10,118 nt of DNA from an uncultured Eubacteriales bacterium (GCA_900542675.1 UQOT01000073.1:1-10118); one strand, 5' to 3'; positions 1 to 7,635 are shown, counted from the stretch's first letter. The notes: generated by a model not told the origin, from the sequence alone. Numbers and translations are program-made.

Positions 1-506
1 GAAACATCAGCCGCGACGATAAAAGTTCTTGTGCGCTCATGCCACGCGCCGACGCCGCAAGCCGGATATACAAATGCTTGAACAGCGTAGCCCGCGCGCT
101 CCAAGTCAAAAATCGTTTTGTCGAGCCCCATATTGATGAACCCAGCAACATTCTCGCCAAGCACCCAATGGGGGCGCAATTCTGAAATAACTCGGCACAT
201 TTCCGGCCACAGGTAGCGTACATCATCAAATCCTTTTTGACGTCCTGCGGTGCTGAACGGCTGGCAGGGGAAACCTCCGCTGATAAGTGTAATTGTGTTT
301 CGTCCTGTTCTTTCAAAAAATTCCTCCTTGTTAAGTGTAGTAATATCACGAAAACGCGGCACGTCAGGCCAGCGTTTTTCAAGTACGGCAGTCGGATAGT
401 CCGCCCATTCGCATTGGCATACAGTGGTAAACCCCGCCGCTTCTGCCGCAAGGTCTATTCCGCCTATGCCTGAAAACAGACTTAGATGTGTAAGCTCCTT
501 ATTCAA
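1..506 (-). CDS. DNA (cytosine-5-)-methyltransferase, N-terminal part (cut by window edge)
   Basis: Transfers a methyl group from S-adenosylmethionine to C5 of cytosine in a specific DNA sequence. The visible 168 residues hold the family motifs in the right order: motif I FSGIGG (residues 11-16, SAM binding), motif IV GGFPCQPFS (77-85, with the catalytic Cys at 81), motif VI ENVAGF (118-123), and a motif VIII-like HERTR (156-160). The rest, including the target recognition domain, lies past the left edge, so the recognition site cannot be read. There is no ATG near the start. I chose TTG at 506 because a GAGGTGG Shine-Dalgarno sits 6 nt upstream and the protein then begins just before motif I. 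The gene overlaps the virB4 stop by 8 nt, so it is the next cistron of the transfer operon and probably translationally coupled to it. A role in protecting the element from restriction is inferred from context. No restriction endonuclease gene is visible. Confidence 0.93.
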   Translation of the reverse strand, partial: MNKELTHLSLFSGIGGIDLAAEAAGFTTVCQCEWADYPTAVLEKRWPDVPRFRDITTLNKEEFFERTGRNTITLISGGFPCQPFSTAGRQKGFDDVRYLWPEMCRVISELRPHWVLGENVAGFINMGLDKTIFDLERAGYAVQAFVYPACGVGAWHERTRTFIVAADV

Positions 507-2922
507 TCTTTACCACCTCATTTGGTCTGGTTGTCATAACGCTGTAAAGCTTCGTGTCTTTCGGGAAACGGTCAACAAATGGAATTATCGTACTGCCGTA
601 AAATAGTAATCCTTCGCCGGCTCCCGACTGTGTAACGTAAGAAAGCTGCTGCGGTGATATGCCGAGCTTCTTAGCAAGAATTTCTCTGTCGCCAGCCGCC
701 TGATTGAGCATATAGATGTAATCGCTGTTCTCAAATATATTCTCAATTTCGGGACTTGAAAGAAGGTCTTTTACGTTCTGAGTAATACCACTCGGAATAC
801 CGCCCCACTTACGAAAACGCTTCCAAATCTCAACAGAATATGCCGCTGTCTGCTCATCTTTTAAGAGTAAATGAAACTCATCAACATAATATCTTGTTGA
901 TTTATTTTCGCTTCGGTTAATGGTTACTCTGTTCCAAATCTGATCCTGAACCACAAGCATACCGATTTTCTTTAATTGCTTGCCGAGCTCCTTAATATCA
1001 AAGCATACAATACGGTTTGATATATCAACGTTTGTACGGTGATTAAATACATTTAAGGTGCCTGTTACATACATTTCAAGCGCCGTTGCAATCCTATGAG
1101 CTTCCGCGTCATTCTGCTCTCGAATGACCCTATATAAATCTCCGAGTATCGGCATATTTTCCGGCACGGGATTTTTAAAATATTCCTCATACACCTTGCT
1201 AAGCGCACGGTCTATAATACTTTTTTCACCCGGTTCAAGCCCTGTGCGCCCGCCGATAATAAGCTCGCATAATGACAATATAAAATCAGATTTCAGCGCA
1301 AGCGGATTTTCCTCGTCCGAATAATTTAGGTTAATATCCATAGGATTGATATAATCCTTTGACGTAGGACTAAGCCGTATAACCTGACCGCCGAGGGCAT
1401 TTACCAGCGGGTAATACTCCGCTTCGGGATCGCATATGTAAATATCGTCATTTGTAACAAGAAATACGTTTGTGATTTCCCGCTTTGCTGAAAATGATTT
1501 ACCGCTGCCGGGGGTTCCCAAAATCAAACCGTTCGGGTTTTTCAGCATTTTTCTATCAACCATAATCATATTGTTAGATAATGCGTTCAGTCCGCAATAC
1601 AAGGCTTCTTTGCTGTCCGAAAATAATTCCTGCGTGGTAAAGGGTACAAAAATAGCGGTGCTTGATGTTGTTAAGCTCCGCTGAATTTCTATTTGATTGA
1701 TACCGATAGGTACGCTTGACATTAAACCCGGCTCCTGCTGATAATCAAGCCGTCTTAACGGACAATTATTCTGCTCTGCTATACTCTGTGCAGAAAATAT
1801 AATATTTTCAAGTTCGCGTCTGTTGTCAGCAGTTGTCATAACGAGAATGGTAACCAAGAACATTCGCTCATTTCTTGACTGTAATTCTTCAAGCAGACGT
1901 TTGGCTTCGCCGCCGTAAGTTGCAAGGTCTGACGGAATGATGTCCATATCATACCCCGAACGCACAGCTTTTTTCTGTTCTTCAATAGTCATTTTCTGTA
2001 AATCGGTAATCTTGCGCTTTATGGTTTTTATTGCCGAGGTCTGGTCTACACTTTGGATATGAATATTTATAGATAAATTATTCTGCAAGTCCAAAAAGTC
2101 AACCAACATTCTGTCATTAAGTTCCGGCGCAAGTATCTGTAAAAATGATACGGCTCCGATTTTCTTTCCCATACGGAAAGTGCGTCCGTCCGAGAAGTCA
2201 AACGAGGTCGGCGCAATAAAATCCTTTGTTGATAATCCTGTTTTATGTATCATATTCCAGCCGAACATAAATCTATCCGGCTCGCCTATATTGAAACAGG
2301 AATGAAGAAGCTCCAGCCTTTCCATACCATTAAGAGGAAACGCCTGAACTCCAAGTATTTTGAAATTATTTAAAATATTCGCTTCAATCCGCTCTAACTT
2401 CTGCTTTGCAGCCTGTATATTATCGGCTTCAATACCAAAAGTAATGTATTTGTGCTTCACAAGTCCATTGTTACCGCGTGCAAGCTGATTTTTCAGCATT
2501 TCGGTATATTCCTGACGGATATTATCAAACCTGTCATTCTGCAACGGAATATCAATGCTCTTTTCAAAATCGGATATATTCATAATCTGATTGATAAAAG
2601 ATAACTGCACCGATATTGATTTATCAAAGTAATTGAGGAAATTACAGTAGTTTTCAAATATTGTGTTTTTGTCCTCATTCCGCGCAAGCTGATAATTTAT
2701 ATCAAGAAATCGAATGGTTTTTGTGTAAAAGGTCTTTGTAACCTTACAAATTCCGTCCTGCCGCATTTCAATATACGGTATTGTCTGCTGCGCGCTAACA
2801 GCAATTTTGCCCTGCATTTTCGCCTTGCTGACCGCTTCTGCAAGCTGTCGGCGCTGTCTGCCGTTCAGCGGTTTATCTTTTGGGATAGTAATTTTATGAT
2901 TTCCTGCTTTGGTTTTTGACAA
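499..2922 (-). CDS. virB4: VirB4-like conjugative transfer ATPase
   Basis: Cytoplasmic, membrane-associated hexameric ATPase that powers the type IV secretion channel during conjugation. The 807 residues are normal for the family. The N-terminal half (about 1-440) is the less conserved VirB4/CagE domain. The C-terminal ATPase domain has Walker A GTPGSGKS (469-476), a following ICDPEAEY segment (496-503), and Walker B YYVDEFH (678-684), followed by a GGIPSGITQN segment (707-716) as in other VirB4/TraG-like ATPases. The start is TTG at 2922, with AAGGAGGT 8 nt upstream; no ATG is available until residue 36. The first 29 nt overlap the end of prgI in another frame, and the SD lies within prgI codons. 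The stop overlaps the methyltransferase start by 8 nt. The PrgI-VirB4 order is typical of Gram-positive conjugative elements. No active-site residue appears to be missing. Confidence 0.97.
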   Translation of the reverse strand: MSKTKAGNHKITIPKDKPLNGRQRRQLAEAVSKAKMQGKIAVSAQQTIPYIEMRQDGICKVTKTFYTKTIRFLDINYQLARNEDKNTIFENYCNFLNYFDKSISVQLSFINQIMNISDFEKSIDIPLQNDRFDNIRQEYTEMLKNQLARGNNGLVKHKYITFGIEADNIQAAKQKLERIEANILNNFKILGVQAFPLNGMERLELLHSCFNIGEPDRFMFGWNMIHKTGLSTKDFIAPTSFDFSDGRTFRMGKKIGAVSFLQILAPELNDRMLVDFLDLQNNLSINIHIQSVDQTSAIKTIKRKITDLQKMTIEEQKKAVRSGYDMDIIPSDLATYGGEAKRLLEELQSRNERMFLVTILVMTTADNRRELENIIFSAQSIAEQNNCPLRRLDYQQEPGLMSSVPIGINQIEIQRSLTTSSTAIFVPFTTQELFSDSKEALYCGLNALSNNMIMVDRKMLKNPNGLILGTPGSGKSFSAKREITNVFLVTNDDIYICDPEAEYYPLVNALGGQVIRLSPTSKDYINPMDINLNYSDEENPLALKSDFILSLCELIIGGRTGLEPGEKSIIDRALSKVYEEYFKNPVPENMPILGDLYRVIREQNDAEAHRIATALEMYVTGTLNVFNHRTNVDISNRIVCFDIKELGKQLKKIGMLVVQDQIWNRVTINRSENKSTRYYVDEFHLLLKDEQTAAYSVEIWKRFRKWGGIPSGITQNVKDLLSSPEIENIFENSDYIYMLNQAAGDREILAKKLGISPQQLSYVTQSGAGEGLLFYGSTIIPFVDRFPKDTKLYSVMTTRPNEVVKIE
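513..519 (-). promoter_or_regulatory. Shine-Dalgarno of the cytosine methyltransferase, inside virB4
   Basis: GAGGTGG on the minus strand lies 6 nt before the TTG at 506 and is made from the last sense codons of virB4. It decides the TTG start, since no ATG or GTG lies near the beginning of the conserved region. Confidence 0.75.
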
Positions 2923-3274
2923 TAATATTGACCTCCTTATCTAATTTACTCTGCCGTTCTAATGCGGCGTATAGATTATTTGTCTGATACGGCCGCACTT
3001 TCGGTTTTTTAAATCTTGTGTTATAGTAATTCTTTAATATTTTTTCAAGCGGCTGGCCGTTTTTCTCATACATTGCAAAGAAGAAAAACGGTAACGCCGC
3101 CACAAGCAGCGCCATAACTGCGCCTGTATTGCCTAACAATCCGCGCGTCAGGAAATATGTCGGCGCTCCGGCTGCGGCGGCTCCGCTAAAACATATAAGC
3201 TGACGCTTCGTAAGATTAAAGGCTACCTTTGTTTTTATGGTAGTCAAGTCCTTTGGTACGGGTACATAAGGCAT
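2894..3274 (-). CDS. prgI: PrgI family conjugation membrane protein
   Basis: Small integral membrane protein of the Gram-positive conjugation channel, functionally compared with VirB3 and usually encoded directly before VirB4, as here. The 126 residues start MPYVPVPKDL and carry two adjacent hydrophobic segments (about 24-42 and 48-66), followed by a basic cytoplasmic tail; this is the usual PrgI architecture. The reading frame is open further upstream to a TTG at 3292, but I place the start at ATG 3274 because AAGGAGGA lies 6 nt before it and MPYVPVPKDL is the expected N-terminus. The frame is continuous with the MT-A70 gene upstream, from which it is separated by a single TGA (3298-3296). 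The end overlaps virB4 by 29 nt. Confidence 0.93.
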   Translation of the reverse strand: MPYVPVPKDLTTIKTKVAFNLTKRQLICFSGAAAAGAPTYFLTRGLLGNTGAVMALLVAALPFFFFAMYEKNGQPLEKILKNYYNTRFKKPKVRPYQTNNLYAALERQSKLDKEVNIIVKNQSRKS

Positions 3275-3280
3275 AAAAAT

Positions 3281-3288
3281 TCCTCCTT
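3281..3288 (-). promoter_or_regulatory. Shine-Dalgarno of prgI
   Basis: AAGGAGGA on the minus strand, 6 nt before ATG 3274. It rules against the longer TTG start at 3292, which would place this site inside the coding sequence. Confidence 0.8.
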
Positions 3289-3295
3289 TCAAAAA

Positions 3296-3829
3296 TCATA
3301 ATTGTATATCACATTCAATCTCATTGCCCCAAGCGTCCCAGCCGAGAACCTTTTGACGGGCAAAAAGCTCTATGCGCGGAAGATTGCCGGCAAGCTTCAC
3401 AATTTTATCCCTTGTAATATCGGGCTTCTTGCTGTGTTCTTCAACAGGGGATATAATAAGCTGATGAACGCATTTTGAAAAACGTATGGGCTTGCCTTTT
3501 GTCGCAAGCAGACATATTTCAGCGTTTGAGCGCGTCCAGCGTCCCAAGCCTGTGAACCAACCATTATTTTTCGGGTTCTGCTTTATCCAGACAAAGGCAA
3601 CGGTCTTATATTCAAACCCCCAAGCGTTTATTACGTCAATGGCTTCATACATTTTTGGAAATGTAGTCCATAAAAATAAAATGCAGTCCGCTGCTGTAAT
3701 TTCATTTACGGGAAGTCTGCATATTTCATCAAGCGGCATTACAGGATAATGGTTACAGCCTGCGCCTTTTATGTGACCACAGCGGTACTTTCACGGGGGA
3801 TCCGCGTATACGATAGAGTATTTTTTCAT
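3296..3829 (-). pseudogene. MT-A70 family adenine-N6 DNA methyltransferase, in-frame TGA at the DPPW motif
   Basis: MT-A70 proteins are SAM-dependent N6-adenine methyltransferases; small versions are common in phages and conjugative elements, where they can modify element DNA. The frame runs 177 codons from ATG 3829, which has AAGGAGA 4 nt upstream overlapping the trbL stop. It reads MKKYSIVYADPP, then TGA at 3793-3791, then KYRCGHIKGAGCNHYPVM and onward through conserved blocks: LFLWTTFP, TVAFVWIKQN, GLGRWTRSNAE, LLATKGKP, ISPVEEHSKKPD, IELFARQK and GWDAWGNE. Codon 13 should be the Trp of the catalytic DPPW motif, so one G-to-A change (TGG to TGA) explains the break. Nothing else is damaged. 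An internal ATG at 3739 (codon 31) gives a 147-residue product, but it lacks an SD and the catalytic motif. It is either a recent nonsense allele, a readthrough gene or a sequencing error. Confidence 0.85.
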
Positions 3830-3833
3830 ATAT

Positions 3834-3840
3834 TCTCCTT
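3834..3840 (-). promoter_or_regulatory. Shine-Dalgarno of the full-length MT-A70 frame
   Basis: AAGGAGA on the minus strand lies 4 nt before ATG 3829 and overlaps the trbL stop codon. Its presence shows that translation is meant to start at 3829, upstream of the in-frame TGA, and not at the internal ATG 3739, which has no such site. Confidence 0.75.
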
Positions 3841-4708
3841 AATGCGCGTTTAAGATTGACTTTGATATGCTGCCCGTCTTGAACAAGGTAATACAAAGCA
3901 CAACTGTATATGCCGCAATAGTAAATATCGTTGTATGCAGATTATCCGTAACTGTAAATCCGTTTACAAGCACCGCATAAATACCAACGCACACCATAAT
4001 AAAAAATCCCTGCAAGGCAAGAGCTACAAGTCCGCGCAAATAATTGTTTCCGATTTGTCCCCATTCTCTGTTTGTCATAGTGGCAAAGGGGATAGCTCCT
4101 ACGGAGCAGTACATATAAATTTCAATCATTCTGCCGAATATTACGACGGTTATACATATAGACAGAATTTTCATACACAGACTTATCAAGGAAGTTTCCA
4201 ACACCAATAAGAATAATTCACCAATTTCCATAGATGACAGCGTTGTTTCTATATCAGCTAATGCCGATGATATGTCGATATTCGTATTCGCTCCTATAAC
4301 TCCGGCGCTCTGTGTGACAATATGCTGTCCCAAATCGAATACGGCCATTGTAATATCAAATGTGTGCGTGACGATATAAACCGCCACGCACGCCTTGAAT
4401 ATGTACTTGAAAAACATAAACGTATCTATGTCGTGCATATTGTTCTTTTCCGTAATCATAGTAATAAGCTCATAGCAAAGTATGAATGTGATAATCAGTC
4501 CTGCAATCGGCACAATTACCGTTTCAGATAGGTTATGCAGCAGATTAAAAATACTGCTGTTCCAATCCTGCGGCGTCTGTCCGACGTCTGCGGCAATAGT
4601 GCTAACCTTTGTATTTACATCATCAAACATATTTCCTAAACTGCCTGTGATAAGTGAGATAAGAAACTCCTTAATAAATTCTGTGATTTTATCAAAAATT
4701 GCGCTCAT
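3839..4708 (-). CDS. TrbL/VirB6-like conjugal transfer membrane channel protein
   Basis: Polytopic inner-membrane protein expected to form part of the DNA translocation channel, the VirB6/TrbL role. The 289 residues contain several hydrophobic spans, at about 64-86, 100-124, 163-195, 223-249 and 258-277, plus an amphipathic N-terminus (1-27). The conserved-looking central part reads IYMYCSVGAIPFATMTNREWGQIGNNYLRG; a charged loop of this kind between membrane spans is typical for this family in Clostridia elements. ATG 4708 overlaps the Maff2 stop by one base (TAATG), which indicates translational coupling. The stop at 3839 overlaps the SD of the following MT-A70 gene. The position between Maff2 and PrgI/VirB4 supports the assignment. 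I assign it by context and topology, since no catalytic motif exists to check. Confidence 0.87.
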   Translation of the reverse strand: MSAIFDKITEFIKEFLISLITGSLGNMFDDVNTKVSTIAADVGQTPQDWNSSIFNLLHNLSETVIVPIAGLIITFILCYELITMITEKNNMHDIDTFMFFKYIFKACVAVYIVTHTFDITMAVFDLGQHIVTQSAGVIGANTNIDISSALADIETTLSSMEIGELFLLVLETSLISLCMKILSICITVVIFGRMIEIYMYCSVGAIPFATMTNREWGQIGNNYLRGLVALALQGFFIMVCVGIYAVLVNGFTVTDNLHTTIFTIAAYTVVLCITLFKTGSISKSILNAH

Positions 4709-4923
4709 TAACCAAACAAGCCCGACAGCAGCGGAACAAGAGTAGTACCAATCAATACGACCCCGCCGCCGGCCATAAGCTGCTTCATACCCTGACTCTT
4801 TGCTCCGGGGTTATCTCCGCCGTAGCCCTCCAAGAGATTGATAACGCCCCACACCGCAAGACCCGCGCCGAGCGCGATTACAAGCGTCTGCAATACTGTA
4901 ATTGCCTGTGAAAAAAACTGCAT
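4708..4923 (-). CDS. Maff2 family small membrane protein
   Basis: A 71-residue protein with two hydrophobic segments (about 9-31 and 48-70) joined by a glycine-rich polar loop (EGYGGDNPGAKSQGMKQLMAGG). This matches the Maff2 family of Gram-positive conjugative elements, which usually sits between the coupling protein and the TrbL-like protein. The size and two-span layout recall VirB2-type pilin subunits, but that role is inference. ATG 4923 is preceded by an AGGAGG built from the last codons of virD4, with a rather long 11-nt spacing. The stop overlaps the trbL start by one base. Confidence 0.92.
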   Translation of the reverse strand: MQFFSQAITVLQTLVIALGAGLAVWGVINLLEGYGGDNPGAKSQGMKQLMAGGGVVLIGTTLVPLLSGLFG

Positions 4924-4930
4924 ATAAATT

Positions 4931-6709
4931 TTATCCTCCTTTAAACTTAAAATCTGAATTTGTTTGAGGTATCGCTATATCGTAATAATCGAATACCTCA
5001 TCCGGCTTTACAACCGGCTTTTTCTTTTTCATATATCGTTCCATATCAAACTTGTTCCTTTCGTCAAAATCGGCAAGGTATTTATATCTGGGGTGCGCCG
5101 TTATATCGTATTTATCTGACAAAAACGGTCTTACGCCCCTTAGCTGTAATATGCACTTGCCGCCGTCCATTACAGCCAATTCGTCTTGTGTCATCAGCTC
5201 CTTTCCTAATTTCTGATAGTTCAGTCCATAGGAATTTTGATTACTACGCGTTTCGGAGGTGTTAAAAGTGTCAATGGTCTCTTTTCCGAGTGTTTCGGAA
5301 ATTTCCTTTAATGTGCCTTTTTCCTTACCTCCGAGAAACAAGGTGCTATCGCAATTTCCTATAATTGTGTCAGCGTTGTCCTTATAAATAGCTTTTAGCT
5401 GGGACTGCGCTTGTAATATGATACAAGCGGATATTTCACGGCTTCGGATTGTCGCAATCAGCTTTTCAAAATTCGGTATCTGTCCGATATTTGCCATTTC
5501 ATCAAGCAAAAACCGAACGTGTACCGGGAGTCGGCCGCCGTAAACGTCATCCGCCTTATCGCATAATAAATTGAATAATTGCGTGTACATCATAGCGACT
5601 ACAAAATTAAAGGTGTCGTCTGTATCTGAAATGATAACGAACAGCGCCGTTTTTTCGTCGCCCAATGTATCAAGCTCCAGCTCATCATATTCCATTAAAT
5701 CTCTTAATTCTTTTATGTCAAAGGGCGCAAGACGCGCTCCGCAGGAAATAAGAATACTTTTAGCGGTTTTGCCCGCCGCCATTTTATATTTTTTATATTG
5801 CTTTACAGCGAAATGTTCAGGCTCTTTTTCCTCCAAACGGTCAAAAAGCAAATCAACCGGACTTTTATAATTTTCATCGTCCTCTTTTGCTTCGGAGGCA
5901 TTTATCATATCCAAAAGAGTTATAAAATTCTTTTCTTCCTCCGGCGCTTCATACCATATGTACCCGATAAGAGCGCAGTAAAAGAGGCGCTCGGCTTTTA
6001 TCCAAAAATCTTCTCCCGACTTTTCACCATCGCCTTTTGTGTTGGCAATAAGCGTATTAACCAGCTTCAAAATATCCTTTTCACTTCGGATATAGGCGAA
6101 CGGATTATAGTGCATTGATTTTTTGAAATTTATCGTATTAAACGATTTTATCCTATAACCGCCGCGCTGTAGGAGCTTGCCGCACTCAATCAAAACCGTA
6201 CCTTTCGGGTCGGTGACAACGTATGAGCTGTGCATTTGCATTAAATTAGGCTTTATAAAAAATCTTGTCTTGCCCGAACCTGAACCGCCTATGACAAGTA
6301 CATTTTTATTTCTTGCGTACTTCGGTTGTTTCGGGCGGCTGTCCATTGTAAGGCGCTCTGTATTAGTCAAAATCACATTGTTGTAAAAATCCTTATCTAT
6401 ATATGGAACTATGTCAGCAGCCGTGCCCCAGCGTGCAGAACCGTATTCAATGCCCTTGCGATATTTTTTTGCGTTCTTACTCTTAAAGTATAGTACAGCC
6501 TTGAACGCTGCTGCGCCGAGAACTCCAATTAACATATCCAGCGGGTGAAATGAAAAAAGCGGAGCTTTGAACAACTCCGCAATTCCCATTACTGCCGCAA
6601 TCAGCCTGTTTCCCTCTGCAATCCTATACATATATCCGAGCTTGTCAAATATGAAAAAGAACAGGAGATAAGGAATGTTTGAAATGATTATTTTCTTATT
6701 AATTTTCAT
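4931..6709 (-). CDS. virD4: VirD4/TraG-type conjugative coupling ATPase
   Basis: Type IV coupling protein: a membrane-anchored hexameric ATPase that recruits the relaxase-DNA complex and delivers it to the secretion channel. The 592 residues start with two hydrophobic segments (about 8-20 and 54-75), then the family entry motif KGIEYGSARWGT (84-96). Walker A is GGSGSGKT (141-148), followed by VVTDPKGT (164-171) and the conserved YNPFAYIR (201-208). Walker B is RFLLDEMANIG (399-409), followed by ATIRSREI and a Gln-rich QAQSQLKAIY segment. All are intact. ATG 6709 overlaps the PcfB stop in an ATGA arrangement (4 nt), so translation is probably coupled. The preceding PcfB gene matches the pcfB-pcfC pairing known from enterococcal pheromone plasmids. 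The last codons supply the SD for Maff2. Confidence 0.97.
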   Translation of the reverse strand: MKINKKIIISNIPYLLFFFIFDKLGYMYRIAEGNRLIAAVMGIAELFKAPLFSFHPLDMLIGVLGAAAFKAVLYFKSKNAKKYRKGIEYGSARWGTAADIVPYIDKDFYNNVILTNTERLTMDSRPKQPKYARNKNVLVIGGSGSGKTRFFIKPNLMQMHSSYVVTDPKGTVLIECGKLLQRGGYRIKSFNTINFKKSMHYNPFAYIRSEKDILKLVNTLIANTKGDGEKSGEDFWIKAERLFYCALIGYIWYEAPEEEKNFITLLDMINASEAKEDDENYKSPVDLLFDRLEEKEPEHFAVKQYKKYKMAAGKTAKSILISCGARLAPFDIKELRDLMEYDELELDTLGDEKTALFVIISDTDDTFNFVVAMMYTQLFNLLCDKADDVYGGRLPVHVRFLLDEMANIGQIPNFEKLIATIRSREISACIILQAQSQLKAIYKDNADTIIGNCDSTLFLGGKEKGTLKEISETLGKETIDTFNTSETRSNQNSYGLNYQKLGKELMTQDELAVMDGGKCILQLRGVRPFLSDKYDITAHPRYKYLADFDERNKFDMERYMKKKKPVVKPDEVFDYYDIAIPQTNSDFKFKGG

Positions 6710-7191
6710 CGTTCCTGTTCCTGCTCCTTACGTCTGGCACGGTTTTTTTGATTGATATTTTTTGCAAGCACTTCCATTTGTGATAACATTTTTTTGATTG
6801 ACGGCTTCTGCTTTAGCTGCTTTTTAGAATACTCATTAAAAGCCATATTGATAACATCCACGTCCTTACCCTTGAAAAATACGAGATACTTAGGCGGCTG
6901 CTGCGAGCTGTCTTTTTTCAGTGCATAGTCAATATCGTATTTTTTCGCAACCTTTTCAAAGGATTTTATGTTTTGGTCGGTTATCTCAATATTGGAAAGA
7001 GCGGCACCCGATTTTACAAGCTGTTTTATCGTCTGCTTGCCTTGACCGGCTTTTTCCTGTTTTTTGCCTTTGTGTTTTTGCAGTAAACGTCGATACTCAC
7101 GGATTGCTGCCTGCAAAACTTTAGCGTCAATCTTTGCCGCACTTACGGCTAATGCGATAGTTTTTCTGTTGATTTCTTCTTGTATAGACAT
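6706..7191 (-). CDS. PcfB family protein (DUF3801)
   Basis: PcfB-type accessory protein of conjugation. In the enterococcal pheromone plasmid system PcfB is needed for transfer and works with the coupling protein PcfC. The protein is 161 residues, very basic and rich in Lys and Gln, with no membrane segment. The DUF3801 core is roughly residues 50-125, including the IKQLVKSG, YDIDYALKKD, YLVFFKGKDVDVINMAFNEY and KKMLSQ segments. The C-terminus is a charged RARRKEQEQER tail. Two adjacent starts exist, GTG 7194 and ATG 7191. I prefer ATG because the AAGGAG site then has 4 nt spacing rather than one. The gene ends in TGA within ATGA, overlapping virD4. Confidence 0.9.
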   Translation of the reverse strand: MSIQEEINRKTIALAVSAAKIDAKVLQAAIREYRRLLQKHKGKKQEKAGQGKQTIKQLVKSGAALSNIEITDQNIKSFEKVAKKYDIDYALKKDSSQQPPKYLVFFKGKDVDVINMAFNEYSKKQLKQKPSIKKMLSQMEVLAKNINQKNRARRKEQEQER

Positions 7192-7221
7192 CACGCTCCT
7201 TTGGTGAATTTATATTGTTAA

Positions 7222-7635
7222 TTAACGTCTTTCGACATCTAAGATGCTCTCGGCAAATGTTACGAGCCCATCCCATATTTCCTCATAATTAAGAAACTTG
7301 CCTGTTTCAAGCTCTAACACGTCAATGCCGCGTTCGGCAAAAGACTTGTATGTGCCAAGTGTCAAATCTATATCACCGAGCAGACATTTTTCCGACGGTA
7401 CAGCGATACAATCAACCACCATATTGTCACAGTCGTTCATCAGTTCGTCAAACGCCGGACGAGTTCCGCCAGTAGTCAGCCTGTCAATGTAAATCCCTCC
7501 GATATGAACATAAGGGAAATACCGCGCCGATACCTCCGCCGCAATAATCCCGTCAGATTTATCGCCTGTTTCCGTTCTGTCATATAGGAATACTACAAAG
7601 GGTCGTTTTGTATTGTCGTTATTTTTTTTACACAT
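7222..7635 (-). CDS. Resolvase-like small protein lacking the serine recombinase active site
   Basis: First gene of the transfer operon seen here, 137 residues. The layout resembles the N-terminal catalytic domain of serine recombinases: a first strand FVVFLYDRTET (13-23), then GGIYIDRLTTGGTRPAFDELMNDC (46-69), where the GTRPAF..LM.D pattern is the well-known SGT..RP.F..ML.D block, a VVDCIAVPSEK strand (73-83) and an ERGIDVLELETGK strand (101-113). The expected Y-x-R-x-S-T motif reads Y18-D-R20-T-E22-T, so the nucleophilic Ser is Glu. The usual LDRLGRS block reads about PSEKCLLG and lacks the arginines. There is no DNA-binding domain. It is therefore probably not a recombinase; a DNA-binding or structural role in transfer is possible but unproven. 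ATG 7635 has GAGGA 7 nt upstream. PcfB follows after 27 nt. Confidence 0.7.
   Translation of the reverse strand: MCKKNNDNTKRPFVVFLYDRTETGDKSDGIIAAEVSARYFPYVHIGGIYIDRLTTGGTRPAFDELMNDCDNMVVDCIAVPSEKCLLGDIDLTLGTYKSFAERGIDVLELETGKFLNYEEIWDGLVTFAESILDVERR

Noticed and set aside
3275..3292. Extended PrgI starting at TTG 3292
   Set aside because: The extension is simply the translated SD region; ATG 3274 has ideal spacing and gives the conserved N-terminus.
3296..3739. A 147-residue methyltransferase starting at the internal ATG 3739
   Set aside because: No SD precedes it and it lacks the DPPW motif. The well-formed start at 3829 shows it to be the tail of the longer frame.
3296..3829. TGA read as Trp throughout (genetic code 4) to explain the MT-A70 stop
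   Set aside because: Other recognised Trp codons I checked in the window are TGG, including several in this same gene, and three genes (SLH protein, PcfB, MT-A70) end in TGA at sensible positions. GC content is also far from mycoplasma-like genomes.
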